From NCBI RefSeq assembly GCF_007558825.1, contig NZ_VLTK01000014.1:1-64000 (forward strand): DNA of 64,000 bases. The letters run 5' to 3'. The stretch comes from Brevibacterium aurantiacum (GTDB taxonomy: Bacteria > Actinomycetota > Actinomycetes > Actinomycetales > Brevibacteriaceae). The number at the start of each line of letters is the position of its first letter. Position 1 is the first letter of the stretch. The position numbers were made by a program, and so were the translations under genes. Below the pieces are notes generated by a model. It worked only from the letters and a program-made list of their open reading frames with translations. It searched no databases and was not told where the DNA came from. Below are positions 25,009 through 33,683 of the stretch, in pieces.

Positions 25009-25058
25009 CAGCACCAGGCCGAGCACGAATGGTGCCGCCGGGAAGTCGAAGCGCTTCA
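25009..25058 (-). repeat. 50-base copy of part of tctA
   Basis: This segment matches 26470-26519 inside tctA at 47 of 50 bases. On the minus strand it encodes KRFDFPAAPFVLGLVL, the C-terminal region of TctA, but is surrounded by unrelated sequence. The three differences fall at separate positions, two or all at codon third bases. It is a relic of a second tctA gene or of a partial duplication. Confidence 0.7.
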
Positions 25059-25087
25059 GGTGGTGAGCATCAGCCTGCTCGGATTCC

Positions 25088-26164
25088 TCATCCTCGACGC
25101 GCTGCTTGGGCGTCGCGCCGGTCTGCGCGGGCATCGAAGATCTCGACTCTCGCGACAGCGCACGCGAGACCACGGTGCGAACGGGTCGTGAAGACCATGA
25201 CGAAGGTGGACACCAGCAGCACGGTGAGGATGAGCCCGGAACCGGGGAAGGGCCATTGGGTCAGGAGCATGTAGCCGCCGATTCCGAAGAGGAAGCGCAG
25301 CGGTCTGGAGATCGCCACCGAGAGGCGCGTCTGTGCGGAGCCGATGAGCACCAGACGCTCTCCCAGGGTGACTCCTTCCGACAGCACTGACACAAGCTGT
25401 GCGAGAAACGGAAGCAGGAACGCGATGTTCATGACGGCGTCGCCCGGTTCGGCGATTTCACCATCTCCTCGGATCGTGGTGATGACGACGGTCCCGATGA
25501 TGACGAACCACGGCCCCAGCCAGGCGATGACCATGTCGCAGACGATGCCGATGAAGCGGCGGGTCGCAGTGATCGGCCGTGGAGCGCTCGCGTCTTGGCC
25601 GTCCTTGCCTCGGCGGACGAAAAGCAGCGAGGCGAGGGAGCCGATGAGGGCGCCGAGGGTGTTCATCATCAGATCGTCGACGTCGAAGACTCTGTACGCG
25701 CATTCGTAGAGCCCCCAGATGCCGGAGAGCTGCGTGAACTCGATGAAGGCTGAGATGGTGATTCCGACGATGGTCGCAATGACGACGCCACGACCGACCA
25801 ATTGCCGGATGAACCATCCCAAGGGTGCGAATAGGAAGACGTTGAGGGTCGCTTGGAGCACAGCCGGGTTCGACATGAGGGCACTGATGCTGCTCGTGTC
25901 GAAACCGAGGATATCGTCGACAAATTGGAATGGTCGCAGTTGAATCGGCGAGCATTCCACCTCTGCGGGCTGCGGGAACGGAACGAGAGTGTAGGTCCAC
26001 AGCGCCATCGAGTAGATCGCCGCGGCGAACCACGATACGGTTCGCCAGAAAGTCATCCCACCTCGTCGTCGGAAGCTGATGGCGACGAAAGGCACGAAGG
26101 CGAGGGCGGCTACCCCGCATCCGACGAAAACGGCAATGATGGCTGGTATGGCGAAACTGGTCAC
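25088..26164 (-). CDS. VanZ-like family membrane protein
   Basis: A 358-residue membrane protein. The VanZ-like part includes WTYTLVPFPQPAEVECSPIQ, LNVFLFAPLGWFIRQL, IEFTQLSGIWGLYECAYRVF and DVDDLMMNTLGALIGSLAS, the DVDDLxxNTxGAxxG motif being the family hallmark. The C-terminal 150 residues have further membrane segments (GMWFVIIGTVVI-like and LRFLFGIGGYMLLTQW) and resemble an RDD-type domain. VanZ-like proteins affect resistance to glycopeptides and other antibiotics, but the function of this branch is unknown. The end runs beside a relic of tctA. Confidence 0.8.
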   Translation of the reverse strand: MTSFAIPAIIAVFVGCGVAALAFVPFVAISFRRRGGMTFWRTVSWFAAAIYSMALWTYTLVPFPQPAEVECSPIQLRPFQFVDDILGFDTSSISALMSNPAVLQATLNVFLFAPLGWFIRQLVGRGVVIATIVGITISAFIEFTQLSGIWGLYECAYRVFDVDDLMMNTLGALIGSLASLLFVRRGKDGQDASAPRPITATRRFIGIVCDMVIAWLGPWFVIIGTVVITTIRGDGEIAEPGDAVMNIAFLLPFLAQLVSVLSEGVTLGERLVLIGSAQTRLSVAISRPLRFLFGIGGYMLLTQWPFPGSGLILTVLLVSTFVMVFTTRSHRGLACAVARVEIFDARADRRDAQAARRG

Positions 26165-26268
26165 CCGAGGAGTCTATTGGTTCGTTCGCCGAGGTGGGGG
26201 CGGCGGTCCGATCGATGAGTGAGGGATGGAAGTCAGCGTGGACGTCGGCGAGTTTCCGAGCTGCTCTG

Positions 26269-27786
26269 CTATTTCGACGCCATCTCCTTCCCCGCAGCAT
26301 CGGCTTTCCGCGTCCTGAGGTTGCGGATCACTGCGCCTACAAGGGGGTAGGCGATGGCGATGAGTGCCGCAACGGTGAGGACGAGCGAGATTGGCCGCTG
26401 GAACATGATGAGCAGGCTTCCGTCTCCCATCGCGGAAGTCTGAACGAGGTACTTCTCCAACAGTGGGCCCAGTACCAGGCCGAGCACGAATGGCGCCGCC
26501 GGGAAGTCGAAACGCTTCATGAAGTAGCCGAGCAGCCCGGAGAAGAACACGATCCACAGTGTGAATGTGTTGTTTCCCAGAGCGAAGGCACCGACGAAGC
26601 TCATCATGAGCACGATGGGGTAGAGGAAGACGTACGGAATCCTGAGGATCTGAGCGAAGACCGGAGCCAGCGGCAGGTTGAGCACCAGCAGGATGAGGTT
26701 GCCGAAGAAGAAGCTCACCAGCAGACCCCACACCAGGTCAGGTTCCTGTTGGAAGAGGAGAGGACCGGGCTGGAGTCCGAAGATGACGAAGGCACCCAGC
26801 AGCACTGCAGTCGTTCCGCTGCCGGGAATGCCGAGTGCGAGGGTGGGGATGAAGCTCGCATTGGCGGCAGCGTTGTTCGCGGCCTCCGGAGACGCCACAG
26901 CCTCCGGGGCACCCTTCCCGATGAGATGCTTGAACTTGCTCACCTGCTTCTCAACGCCGTAGGCGAGGAAGGTGGCCAGTGTGGCTCCGGCGCCGGGAAG
27001 GACACCGACGGTGAAGCCCAAGACGGTGCCGCGCGTGGCCGCGGGGGCGGAGCGGGTCAGCTCCTCCTTCGTCACCAGCAGATCCTTGAAGCGTGCACGG
27101 ATGGGTTTCTCACCGCCTCGGCGGATCTGGTGGAGAACCTCACCGACGGCGAAGATTCCGATCATCACGGCAACGAAATCGAGCCCGGAGAGCAGGTTCA
27201 CGCTGCCGAAGGTGAACCGTGCTGTGGAGAACCCGGATGCCACACCGACCATCGACACGAGGAGGCCTGCTGCGGCCATTGTGATGCCGCGCAGAATGTT
27301 CTCGCCGGCGAAGGACACGATTGTGGCCATACCCAACAATATGATCGCGAGATTCTCCGCAGGCCCGAAGTTGAGCGCGAAATGGGCGATCGGTTGGGCC
27401 AAGGCCATGAGGCCGATGAGCGAGATGATCGCAGCGAAAAAGGACGCCAGGGCGGAGATTGCCAAGGCTGCTCCCGCTCGACCTTTGCGTGCCATCTGAT
27501 AGCCGTCGAGGGTGAGTACGACGCTCGATGCATCTCCGGGGGTGGAGATGAGGATCGAACTGATCGAGGACCCGTACTGGGATCCGTAGTAGATCCCAGC
27601 CAACATGATGAGGGCTGTGACCGGTTCGAAGGCCAGGGTCACGGGCAGAAGAATGGCCACTCCCGTGGTGGAGCCGAGCCCGGGGAGCAGTCCGATGACG
27701 GTTCCCAGGAGGACGCCGACGAAGCACCATAGAAGGTTTTCGGGGCTGACTGCGGTTTCCAGCCCGAGCATGAGATTGTCGATCAT
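26269..27786 (-). CDS. tctA: Tripartite tricarboxylate transporter large membrane subunit TctA
   Basis: A 505-residue protein with the TctA family signature: GTVIGLLPGLGSTTGVAILL near the N-terminus, GIYYGSQYGSSISSILISTP, and the repeated motif VLPGAGATLATFLAYGVEKQ in the second half, plus GIPGSGTTAVLLGAFVIFGL. About twelve membrane segments are expected. It forms the channel with TctB and receives a carboxylate from TctC, driven by an ion gradient. It is the last gene of a tctC-pdxA-tctB-tctA operon, starting nine bases after tctB. Confidence 0.95.
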   Translation of the reverse strand: MIDNLMLGLETAVSPENLLWCFVGVLLGTVIGLLPGLGSTTGVAILLPVTLAFEPVTALIMLAGIYYGSQYGSSISSILISTPGDASSVVLTLDGYQMARKGRAGAALAISALASFFAAIISLIGLMALAQPIAHFALNFGPAENLAIILLGMATIVSFAGENILRGITMAAAGLLVSMVGVASGFSTARFTFGSVNLLSGLDFVAVMIGIFAVGEVLHQIRRGGEKPIRARFKDLLVTKEELTRSAPAATRGTVLGFTVGVLPGAGATLATFLAYGVEKQVSKFKHLIGKGAPEAVASPEAANNAAANASFIPTLALGIPGSGTTAVLLGAFVIFGLQPGPLLFQQEPDLVWGLLVSFFFGNLILLVLNLPLAPVFAQILRIPYVFLYPIVLMMSFVGAFALGNNTFTLWIVFFSGLLGYFMKRFDFPAAPFVLGLVLGPLLEKYLVQTSAMGDGSLLIMFQRPISLVLTVAALIAIAYPLVGAVIRNLRTRKADAAGKEMASK

Positions 27787-27795
27787 GGAGAATCC

Positions 27796-28410
27796 TCAGA
27801 TCAGTCCGAGCATCCCTGTCGGCATGGGAACCGACAGGAGGAGCCCGAAGACGATGTAGACGAAAACGGCTGCGCCGATCGTTGTGGCCGCAGATGTCCA
27901 CCATTTCTGCTTCTCCACGACGAGGAGCAGGAAGAGGATCGCGGCGGCCAAAGAGATGATGAGACCGATGACGGGAATGAGCGCGAGGGCGAGTCCGAAC
28001 GTGATGAAGATATAGAAGGGTGTGCGGTTACGCTGCTTCTCAGTCCGCCCGAAGGTGTCAATGTCACCGTCGGAGCCGTCATCGGAACGAGACTCAGCAA
28101 TGGAGTCGATCGACTCCGCCGCTCTGGCTTCGAGGTCTTCGACCGCAGACATGATGCGACCTCCGGAGGTGCCCACGCGGGCGAAGAAGAGCCGGAAGAT
28201 CTCAGCCGCAGAGGCGAGGAAGATGAATGCTCCGGTGAGGAAGGGGAGCATTCCCGGCCCGACCTGCCCGCCTTCCGCGGTGAGGCCGTAGCCGAATCCC
28301 ATGATGGCGGCCGTTCCTCCGATGACTCCGAGGATCGAAGTCCCGACGACGTCGGCGAGATCCGGCTTGTTCCGAGGCGGAATCTTCTCTGTGTCGATTG
28401 CCGTGCTCAT
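27796..28410 (-). CDS. tctB: Tripartite tricarboxylate transporter small membrane subunit TctB
   Basis: A 204-residue protein with four membrane segments: TSILGVIGGTAAIMGFGYGL, LPFLTGAFIFLASAAEIFRL, a central hydrophilic acidic loop (residues about 85-120), FITFGLALALIPVIGLIISL and AATTIGAAVFVYIVFGLLLS. The order and the GP-ML-P end of the first hairpin (GQVGPGMLPFLTG) fit TctB. Its start overlaps the stop of the PdxA-family gene as ATGA, so the genes are translationally coupled. Confidence 0.88.
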   Translation of the reverse strand: MSTAIDTEKIPPRNKPDLADVVGTSILGVIGGTAAIMGFGYGLTAEGGQVGPGMLPFLTGAFIFLASAAEIFRLFFARVGTSGGRIMSAVEDLEARAAESIDSIAESRSDDGSDGDIDTFGRTEKQRNRTPFYIFITFGLALALIPVIGLIISLAAAILFLLLVVEKQKWWTSAATTIGAAVFVYIVFGLLLSVPMPTGMLGLI

Positions 28411-29465
28411 TGTGGACTCACCTGCGCTCCAGCGGCCGCACCAGCCGCCGTTCCCGCAGCTGCGCCCGCGACTGCGTTGTCGGTATCTGTCGTGGCCCGA
28501 CGGCTCTCAGCCATCCGCACCGCCAGGTCGAAGGCATGGGTGCTCGGCCCGAGGTCGGCCTTGCCTGTGCCGACGATGTTGTGAGCGGTGCCGTGTGCAG
28601 GGGTGGCGATGGGGATAGGAATCCCACCGTGGACAGTGACTCCCTGATCGAACCCGAGCAGCTTCATCGCGATCTGACCCTGATCGTGATACATCGTCAC
28701 CACGCCGTCGTAGTCCCCGCCGACCGCGCGTGCGAAGAGAGTATCGCAGGGGAAAGGCCCCTCAACATCGATTCCACGCGAGCGGGCCAACTCGATGGCC
28801 GGGGCGATGTCGTCGATCTCCTCTCTGCCGAATTTCCCGCCCTCGCCTGCGTGCGGGTTGAGCGCACAGACGGCCAGGCGAGGCGTCGAGGTTCGCGTCT
28901 GCGCCACAACACGATTGAGCAGCTCGATGGTCTCGAGGACCTTGCCGGCACTGATGCCGTCGGCGATCTCTGAGACCGGAACATGCGAGGTGACACGTGC
29001 TGTGACGAGCGATTCGATGAAGTTCAGCTCCGAGGTGAAGCCGTCGAAGTCGAGCCGCTTGGCGAACCAGCGCAGCTCGTCTTCCTCGGTCATGCCTGCC
29101 TGCCCCATGGCCCCCTTGTTCAGCGGGAGGAACATCACACCGTCGGCCTCACCGCCGGCGCACAGGTCGAGCGCTGTGGCCAGATCGGCCAGGGCACGTT
29201 CGCCTGCGGCGATGCTGACTTCACCGACGGGGATGGCAGGCCCGCGGTAGTCGGTGCCGAGATGCTCGATGTCATCGCGATCGGCAATCGTCACCGCCGC
29301 CGTTGTGGCGAAGGAGTCCAGTTCCTCCGCCGTCGCTGTGACGAGCAATCGCGCCCGAGCGCGATTGGCGGGGTCAGCGAGGAGCCGAGCCATGAGCTCG
29401 GGCCCGACCCCGGAGAGATCTCCGGGAACGAGGACGATTCGGGGGATGTCTGGCGTCATGATCAT
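28407..29465 (-). CDS. PdxA-family 4-phospho-acid dehydrogenase (PdxA2-like)
   Basis: A 352-residue protein of the PdxA family. The core LVPGDLSGVGPELMARLLAD, PLNKGAMGQAGMTEEDELRW, CALNPHAGEGGKFGREEIDD and VVTMYHDQGQIAMKLLGFDQ carries the metal-binding His residues and phosphate loop. The start ATGA overlaps the tctC stop, and the C-terminus is Ala-rich. In catabolic clusters PdxA2 oxidises 4-phospho-D-threonate or -erythronate, normally with a DUF1537 kinase, which is absent here. Its place inside a tct operon suggests it acts on the imported acid. Confidence 0.85.
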   Translation of the reverse strand: MIMTPDIPRIVLVPGDLSGVGPELMARLLADPANRARARLLVTATAEELDSFATTAAVTIADRDDIEHLGTDYRGPAIPVGEVSIAAGERALADLATALDLCAGGEADGVMFLPLNKGAMGQAGMTEEDELRWFAKRLDFDGFTSELNFIESLVTARVTSHVPVSEIADGISAGKVLETIELLNRVVAQTRTSTPRLAVCALNPHAGEGGKFGREEIDDIAPAIELARSRGIDVEGPFPCDTLFARAVGGDYDGVVTMYHDQGQIAMKLLGFDQGVTVHGGIPIPIATPAHGTAHNIVGTGKADLGPSTHAFDLAVRMAESRRATTDTDNAVAGAAAGTAAGAAAGAQVSPQ

Positions 29466-30439
29466 TTCCCGATCGCTTCCCGAAGCTCTTTGTCGTTCTC
29501 GCCGAGGTAGGTGGCGAAGTCATCGCCGTAGGCGGCGTTGGGCTGCATCATGTTGTCTTCGATGTAGGTCTTGTATGCGTCCGACTTCTCGAATTCCTTC
29601 GCCTTCTTGATCCAGTACTCCTTCGCCTCCTCGGGAATGTCTCCGGGAGCGATGACACCACGGAATTGGGCGAAGGCGACGTCGATGCCCTGTTCCTTCG
29701 CCGTCGGAATATCCTTGAGCTCCGGATATTCGTAGCGTTCATCGGCCGCGGCGCACAGAGGTTTGAGGTCCCCCGACTCCAACTGGCCGGAGACCTCGCC
29801 CGGGTTGACTGAGATCGCCTCGACCTGGCCGCCGAGAGCCGCGGTGATGGCCTCGGCTCCGGACTCGAAGGGCACTCGATCGAATTTCGCCTTGGTGGCC
29901 TTCTCCATCAGGGTGAACGTGATGTTGTCGAGACCAGTGGCCCCGGAGATGGCGACGACGGTGCGGTCCTTCTTGGCCTTGTCCGTGAGATCTGAACAGG
30001 TCTTCAGAGGGGAGTCCGCCTTGGTGACGATGAGGGTGTAGTCATCTCCGAGCTTCATGATCGGAGTGAAGCTCTCGTGGGTGAACTCCACATCCTGTGT
30101 TGCCGGCAGAGCGAGCATCGCCGTCTCCGTGGCAAGGAGGTAGTTCGGATCGCCGCTGCGCCCGAGGAACTCCGAATAGCCGACGGCGCCCGAGCCGCCA
30201 TCGATGTTCTGAACCGTGATGGTCTTGTCGGTGGCTTCCTCCAGCCCCGAGGCGGTGGCACGGCCGGCGATATCGCTTCCGCCGCCAGCGGCGAAGGGCA
30301 CGATCATCGTGACATTGCCCTTCGGCTCGAATTCTCCGCCGGCAGTATCTCCCGAGGCTTGGCCGCAGGCGCTGAGGCCCAATGCGAGAGCGCCGGTCAC
30401 GGCCGCAGTGGTGAGCAGTTTCTTCGAATGCATTTCCAT
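29462..30439 (-). CDS. tctC: Tripartite tricarboxylate transporter solute-binding lipoprotein TctC
   Basis: A 325-residue extracytoplasmic binding protein (Bug/TctC family). A lipoprotein signal peptide ends in the lipobox LSAC, giving an N-terminal Cys. The mature part begins with VTMIVPFAAGGGSDIAGRAT, the ligand-contact motif of the family, followed by KTITVQNIDGGSGAVGYSEF. It captures a carboxylate and delivers it to TctAB. It is the first gene of the operon; the GntR gene starts upstream and is also on the minus strand. Confidence 0.92.
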   Translation of the reverse strand: MEMHSKKLLTTAAVTGALALGLSACGQASGDTAGGEFEPKGNVTMIVPFAAGGGSDIAGRATASGLEEATDKTITVQNIDGGSGAVGYSEFLGRSGDPNYLLATETAMLALPATQDVEFTHESFTPIMKLGDDYTLIVTKADSPLKTCSDLTDKAKKDRTVVAISGATGLDNITFTLMEKATKAKFDRVPFESGAEAITAALGGQVEAISVNPGEVSGQLESGDLKPLCAAADERYEYPELKDIPTAKEQGIDVAFAQFRGVIAPGDIPEEAKEYWIKKAKEFEKSDAYKTYIEDNMMQPNAAYGDDFATYLGENDKELREAIGK

Positions 30440-30516
30440 CTCCCTTGACAGAATTTTCTGTGGTGCCCGATATTGTGTTGCTGATGTTGCAGTCGGCTGG
30501 TGTCAGCGTCGACAGC

Positions 30517-31245
30517 TCAATTGGTCGCAGACAGCGAAGCGCGTACCTCCTCGAGCCAACGATCGGATTCCGGGGTGGCTCCGTCGAGCTGGTCGACGGT
30601 GTCGACGAGGAACGACAGGTTTCCGTGGTCGTCGAATTCGCGTTCGATCTCATCGGGGTCGCGACGAAGGATGACGTCGAGCATGCGCGCATGCCTGGCG
30701 ACGTTGCCGTCGAGATCCTCGATCTCCCGCCTGGCCTGGTTGTTCATCGCCATGCACATCTGCAGCTGCATCGCCATCGCTCGGTAGGTCGATTCGATCC
30801 TCGCGTGGCCGGCCAGGCCGACGACCGCATAATGGAATTCGAACCCGGCCGCGACCATGTCGCCTTCGGTGCCGGATTCGGCGATCACCTCCATCGTGCG
30901 CAGCGTCTCGCGGCAGCGTTCGACCCTGTCCGGAGCGAGCTCGGGCAGCGTCAGACTCATGGCCATTCGTTCGAGTTCACGGCGCAGGGTGGCGATCTCG
31001 AAGACATCGTGTTGGGAGATCGACATGATCCTCACGCCCTTGCGCGGCACGTGCTCGACGAGACCGGTGTGCGCGAGTTCTTTGAGTGCTTCACGCAGCG
31101 GAGGGCGTGAGATGCCCAGTTCCTCGCACAGGCGCTCCTCCACGAGTCGTTCTCCCGGCATGTAGTTTCCTGCCAGGATCGTCCCTTCGAGTGCTTGCCT
31201 GGCCAATGTCGCCAAACTGGGTTGAGATGCGATGAGAGTGACCAC
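30517..31245 (-). CDS. GntR family regulator (FCD subfamily)
   Basis: A 242-residue regulator. The winged helix is in residues 10-75 (ALEGTILAGNYMPGERLVEE, LGISRPPLREALKELAHTG, LVEHVPRKGVRIMS). The FCD effector domain follows with ATLRRELERMAMSL, FHYAVVGLAGHARI and a C-terminal helix set ending RDPDEIEREF. GTG 31245 has GGAA upstream. It lies between the tct operon and the CoA-transferase genes and probably represses one or both in response to a carboxylate. Confidence 0.9.
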   Translation of the reverse strand: MVTLIASQPSLATLARQALEGTILAGNYMPGERLVEERLCEELGISRPPLREALKELAHTGLVEHVPRKGVRIMSISQHDVFEIATLRRELERMAMSLTLPELAPDRVERCRETLRTMEVIAESGTEGDMVAAGFEFHYAVVGLAGHARIESTYRAMAMQLQMCMAMNNQARREIEDLDGNVARHARMLDVILRRDPDEIEREFDDHGNLSFLVDTVDQLDGATPESDRWLEEVRASLSATN

Positions 31246-31264
31246 TTCCGGTTAGATCCTCTTT

Positions 31265-31272
31265 TGTATACA
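31265..31272. promoter_or_regulatory. TGTATACA palindrome, likely FCD-GntR operator
   Basis: TGTATACA is a perfect 8-base palindrome 20 bases upstream of the GntR start, in the interval shared with the CaiB gene. TNGTATACNA-like cores are typical operators of FCD-GntR regulators. An additional ACTGTA lies 20 bases further on. Confidence 0.5.
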
Positions 31273-31375
31273 GTAGTGTGAAGACTGTAACGCGGATCAC
31301 ACCAGCAAATCAATGCTTTGTCCAAGGTTGGGCACGTGATTCCTACAGGATCGATGAATATCAGAGGAGGATCTC

Positions 31376-32581
31376 ATGGATGAAACCGAATCCGGCTCGA
31401 CTGGTGGTGGCGAAGGGCCCCTCTCCGGGGTGACCGTTCTTGAACTCGGAGTGTTCATGGCCGGACCGTTCGCCACGATGCAGCTGGCCGACCTCGGTGC
31501 ACGGGTGATCAAGATTGAAAACCCGACCGGCGGTGATCAGACGCGCAGCACAGGGCCCTTCATCAACGGAGAGAGCGCCCCATACATGCTCATCAACCGG
31601 AACAAGGAATCAATCACTCTCGATCTCAAGAGCGAGGTCGGGCAGGAAGCCTTCATGCGACTGGCGGAGACGGCCGACGTCGTGGTGGAGAACATGCGGC
31701 CCGGAGTCATGCAGCGCCTCGGTGTCGCCTACGAGAACGTCCGTGAGCGCAACCCCGGGATCATCTACGCCTCGGCATCGGGGTGGGGCCAGGACGGTCC
31801 TCTGGCGAAATTGGCCGGGCTCGACATCATGGCCCAGGCCCGCAGCGGGCTGATGAGCATCACCGGTCAGCCCGACTCGCCACCGGCCAAGGTGGGTGTG
31901 CCCATCTGCGATCTCACCTCGGCGATGTATGTGGCGCTTGCCCTCACCTCGGCGCTCTATGAACGCAACCGATCAGGGGAGGGCCAGTACATCGACGTCT
32001 CGCTCTTCGAAAGCGGAGTCTCATACGCAGTGTGGGAGGCGGCGGGATACTTCGTCGATGGAAAGGTGGGCCGGCCGAACGGTTCCGCACACCAGAACCA
32101 AGCACCCTATCAGGCGGTCCACTCAGCCGATGGGTACGTGACCATCGGTGCGAACACTCCTCGAAACTGGGTGAGGTTCTGTCAGGGCCTCGGCCTGGCG
32201 GAACTGCTCGACGACGAACGCTTCCAAGAGTCCTATGACAGGCTGACTCACAGAGACGAGCTCATCGATCTCATCGAAGAGAAGACGAAGACGATGACGA
32301 CCGACGAGGTCGTCGAAGTCCTCAACGAGGCGGGGGTGCCCTGCGCACCGATCAGCGACTATTCGCAGGTATTCACGGATGAGCACCTGGCCAGCCGTGA
32401 CTTCTTCTGGGACTCTGAGCACCCGGTGGCCGGCACCGTTCGGCAGATCGGCTCTCCGATGCGATTGTCACGGACACCGGCCAGGCGAGGACCTGCCGGC
32501 CCTTCTCTCGGTGCCGACAACTCGATTCTCGATGAACTCGGGTTCTCAGAAGCCGAGCTGGTGGAACTGAAGTCACAATGA
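31376..32581 (+). CDS. CaiB/BaiF family CoA-transferase
   Basis: A 401-residue class III CoA-transferase. The N-terminus LSGVTVLELGVFMAGPFATM and QLADLGARVIKIENPTGGDQ bind CoA; NRNKESITLDLKSEVGQEAF and the catalytic Asp in LDIMAQARSGLMSITGQPD follow. The GAGGAG ribosome site precedes the ATG. It would move CoA between carboxylic acids. The next gene is an enoyl-CoA hydratase, and the nearby tct transporter could supply the acid. Confidence 0.93.
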   Translation: MDETESGSTGGGEGPLSGVTVLELGVFMAGPFATMQLADLGARVIKIENPTGGDQTRSTGPFINGESAPYMLINRNKESITLDLKSEVGQEAFMRLAETADVVVENMRPGVMQRLGVAYENVRERNPGIIYASASGWGQDGPLAKLAGLDIMAQARSGLMSITGQPDSPPAKVGVPICDLTSAMYVALALTSALYERNRSGEGQYIDVSLFESGVSYAVWEAAGYFVDGKVGRPNGSAHQNQAPYQAVHSADGYVTIGANTPRNWVRFCQGLGLAELLDDERFQESYDRLTHRDELIDLIEEKTKTMTTDEVVEVLNEAGVPCAPISDYSQVFTDEHLASRDFFWDSEHPVAGTVRQIGSPMRLSRTPARRGPAGPSLGADNSILDELGFSEAELVELKSQ

Positions 32582-32606
32582 GATGCGAACAGGGAAAGGC
32601 GCGACA

Positions 32607-33401
32607 ATGACCGAAGCAGCAGATGCAGAGGCGAAGACAGACGACCTGATCGTCGAGCGCGAGGACGGCGTCCTCACCGTCACCTTCAACAGGCCCGAGG
32701 CGCGCAACGCGATGACCTGGGACATGTACATGGGTCTCGCCGAGGCGTGTGAAACGGCCGATGGAGACGAGTCCATCCGCGTCATGGTGCTGCGCGGAGC
32801 GGGTGGGAAGGCCTTCGTCGCCGGAACGGACATCGCACAGTTCACCGAGTTCGACGGCCCCGCAGGCGTCGCGTACGAAAAGCGCATCTCCGAGGTGCTC
32901 GCTCGACTGCGAGCCGTGAACGTCCCGGTCATCGCGGCGATCGACGGCTACTGTGTCGGCGGAGGGCTTGGCATCGCAGCCTGTGCCGACGTGCGCATCG
33001 CCTCACCGCGGGCACGCTTCGGGGTGCCGATCGCACGGACCCTCGGCAACTGTCTGTCCGGGGACACCCTGAGCTTGCTCATCGAGCTGCTCGGCCGTGC
33101 CCGCGTGGTCGACATGCTGCTGCGCGCCCGGTTCATCGAATCCGATGAGGCCCTGACCGCAGGGTTCGTCGGACTCGTGACCGAGGACATCGCCGAGGCG
33201 ACCGCAGAGTGGGCGAATACCCTCAAAGGGCACGCACCGCTGACGATGTGGTCGGTCAAGGAAGTCGTGCGCAGGCTCTCGGATGCTGGCGGTTCAGTTG
33301 ACGATGAGGACATCGTCGAGCGAATCTATGGTTCGGAGGACTTCCACAGTGCCGTGCACGCGTTCATCGATAAGACTCCATACGAATGGCGCGGGCGATG
33401 A
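32607..33401 (+). CDS. Enoyl-CoA hydratase/isomerase family protein
   Basis: A 264-residue crotonase-fold protein from ATG 32607, with GGGAAAGG upstream. It has TVTFNRPEARNAMTWDMYMG, the first oxyanion-hole segment GGKAFVAGTDIAQFTEFD and the second GYCVGGGLGIAACADVRIAS. The second catalytic Glu of true hydratases is replaced around GVPIARTLGNCLSGD, so a lyase or isomerase role is also possible. It follows the CaiB gene by 25 bases and probably shares its transcript. Confidence 0.9.
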   Translation: MTEAADAEAKTDDLIVEREDGVLTVTFNRPEARNAMTWDMYMGLAEACETADGDESIRVMVLRGAGGKAFVAGTDIAQFTEFDGPAGVAYEKRISEVLARLRAVNVPVIAAIDGYCVGGGLGIAACADVRIASPRARFGVPIARTLGNCLSGDTLSLLIELLGRARVVDMLLRARFIESDEALTAGFVGLVTEDIAEATAEWANTLKGHAPLTMWSVKEVVRRLSDAGGSVDDEDIVERIYGSEDFHSAVHAFIDKTPYEWRGR

Positions 33402-33477
33402 GTCGATTCCGGATAATTCCGAGGCGGCATCGAAAACACTACTATCCGGTAGGTGGCCGAGTGGAGGGGCATGACTT

Positions 33478-33506
33478 TTGACCTGGGGAAACATCACTGA
33501 TTAAAT
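33478..33506 (+). promoter_or_regulatory. Sigma-70 type promoter of a tiny cistron
   Basis: TTGACC (33478-33483) and TTAAAT (33501-33506) are separated by 17 bases. Transcription would start near 33513, just before a CTTCAC/GTGAAG hairpin (33515-33530) and the ribosome site of a 20-residue ORF. Confidence 0.6.
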
Positions 33507-33551
33507 CAAGGTGCCTTCACAAAAGTGAAGCGTCTTTACGAAAGGAAAATC

Positions 33552-33614
33552 ATGATCAACCTCAATCTCCCAGATATCCTTAACGCCATCCTCGGGGCAC
33601 TCGGCCTCGCCTGA
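33552..33614 (+). CDS. 20-residue hydrophobic peptide
   Basis: The ORF MINLNLPDILNAILGALGLA has AAAGGAAA five bases before its ATG, a good promoter 46 bases upstream, a small hairpin in its leader and a strong terminator 40 bases after its stop. The peptide has nine Leu/Ile, one Asp and no Lys or Arg, with an i/i+3/i+4 hydrophobic pattern that would form an amphipathic helix after Pro7. No family is recognised. Possible roles are a membrane-active or signalling peptide, a leaderless bacteriocin, a type I toxin, or a leader peptide. The complete transcription unit argues that it is expressed. Confidence 0.6.
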   Translation: MINLNLPDILNAILGALGLA

Positions 33615-33683
33615 TCCGATCACGGATCCCTGCGACCGCAACGGTCGCAACGAAGGCTTCTTCTCATTTGAGAAGAAGCCTTT
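33613..33683 (+). terminator. Three tandem hairpins ending in an intrinsic terminator
   Basis: GATCCG/CGGATC (33613-33628), GCGACCG/CGGTCGC (33632-33648, perfect 7-bp with CAA loop) and a 13-bp stem AAGGCTTCTTCTC/GAGAAGAAGCCTT (33653-33682, ATTT loop) follow the 20-codon ORF, ending in TTTG. The first hairpin overlaps its stop codon. The last is a clear terminator. Confidence 0.85.

Noticed and set aside
26194-27732. A 512-codon open frame on the plus strand opposite tctA
   Set aside because: It is the GC-driven shadow of tctA; composition is Glu/Gly/Asp-rich without any fold or motif.
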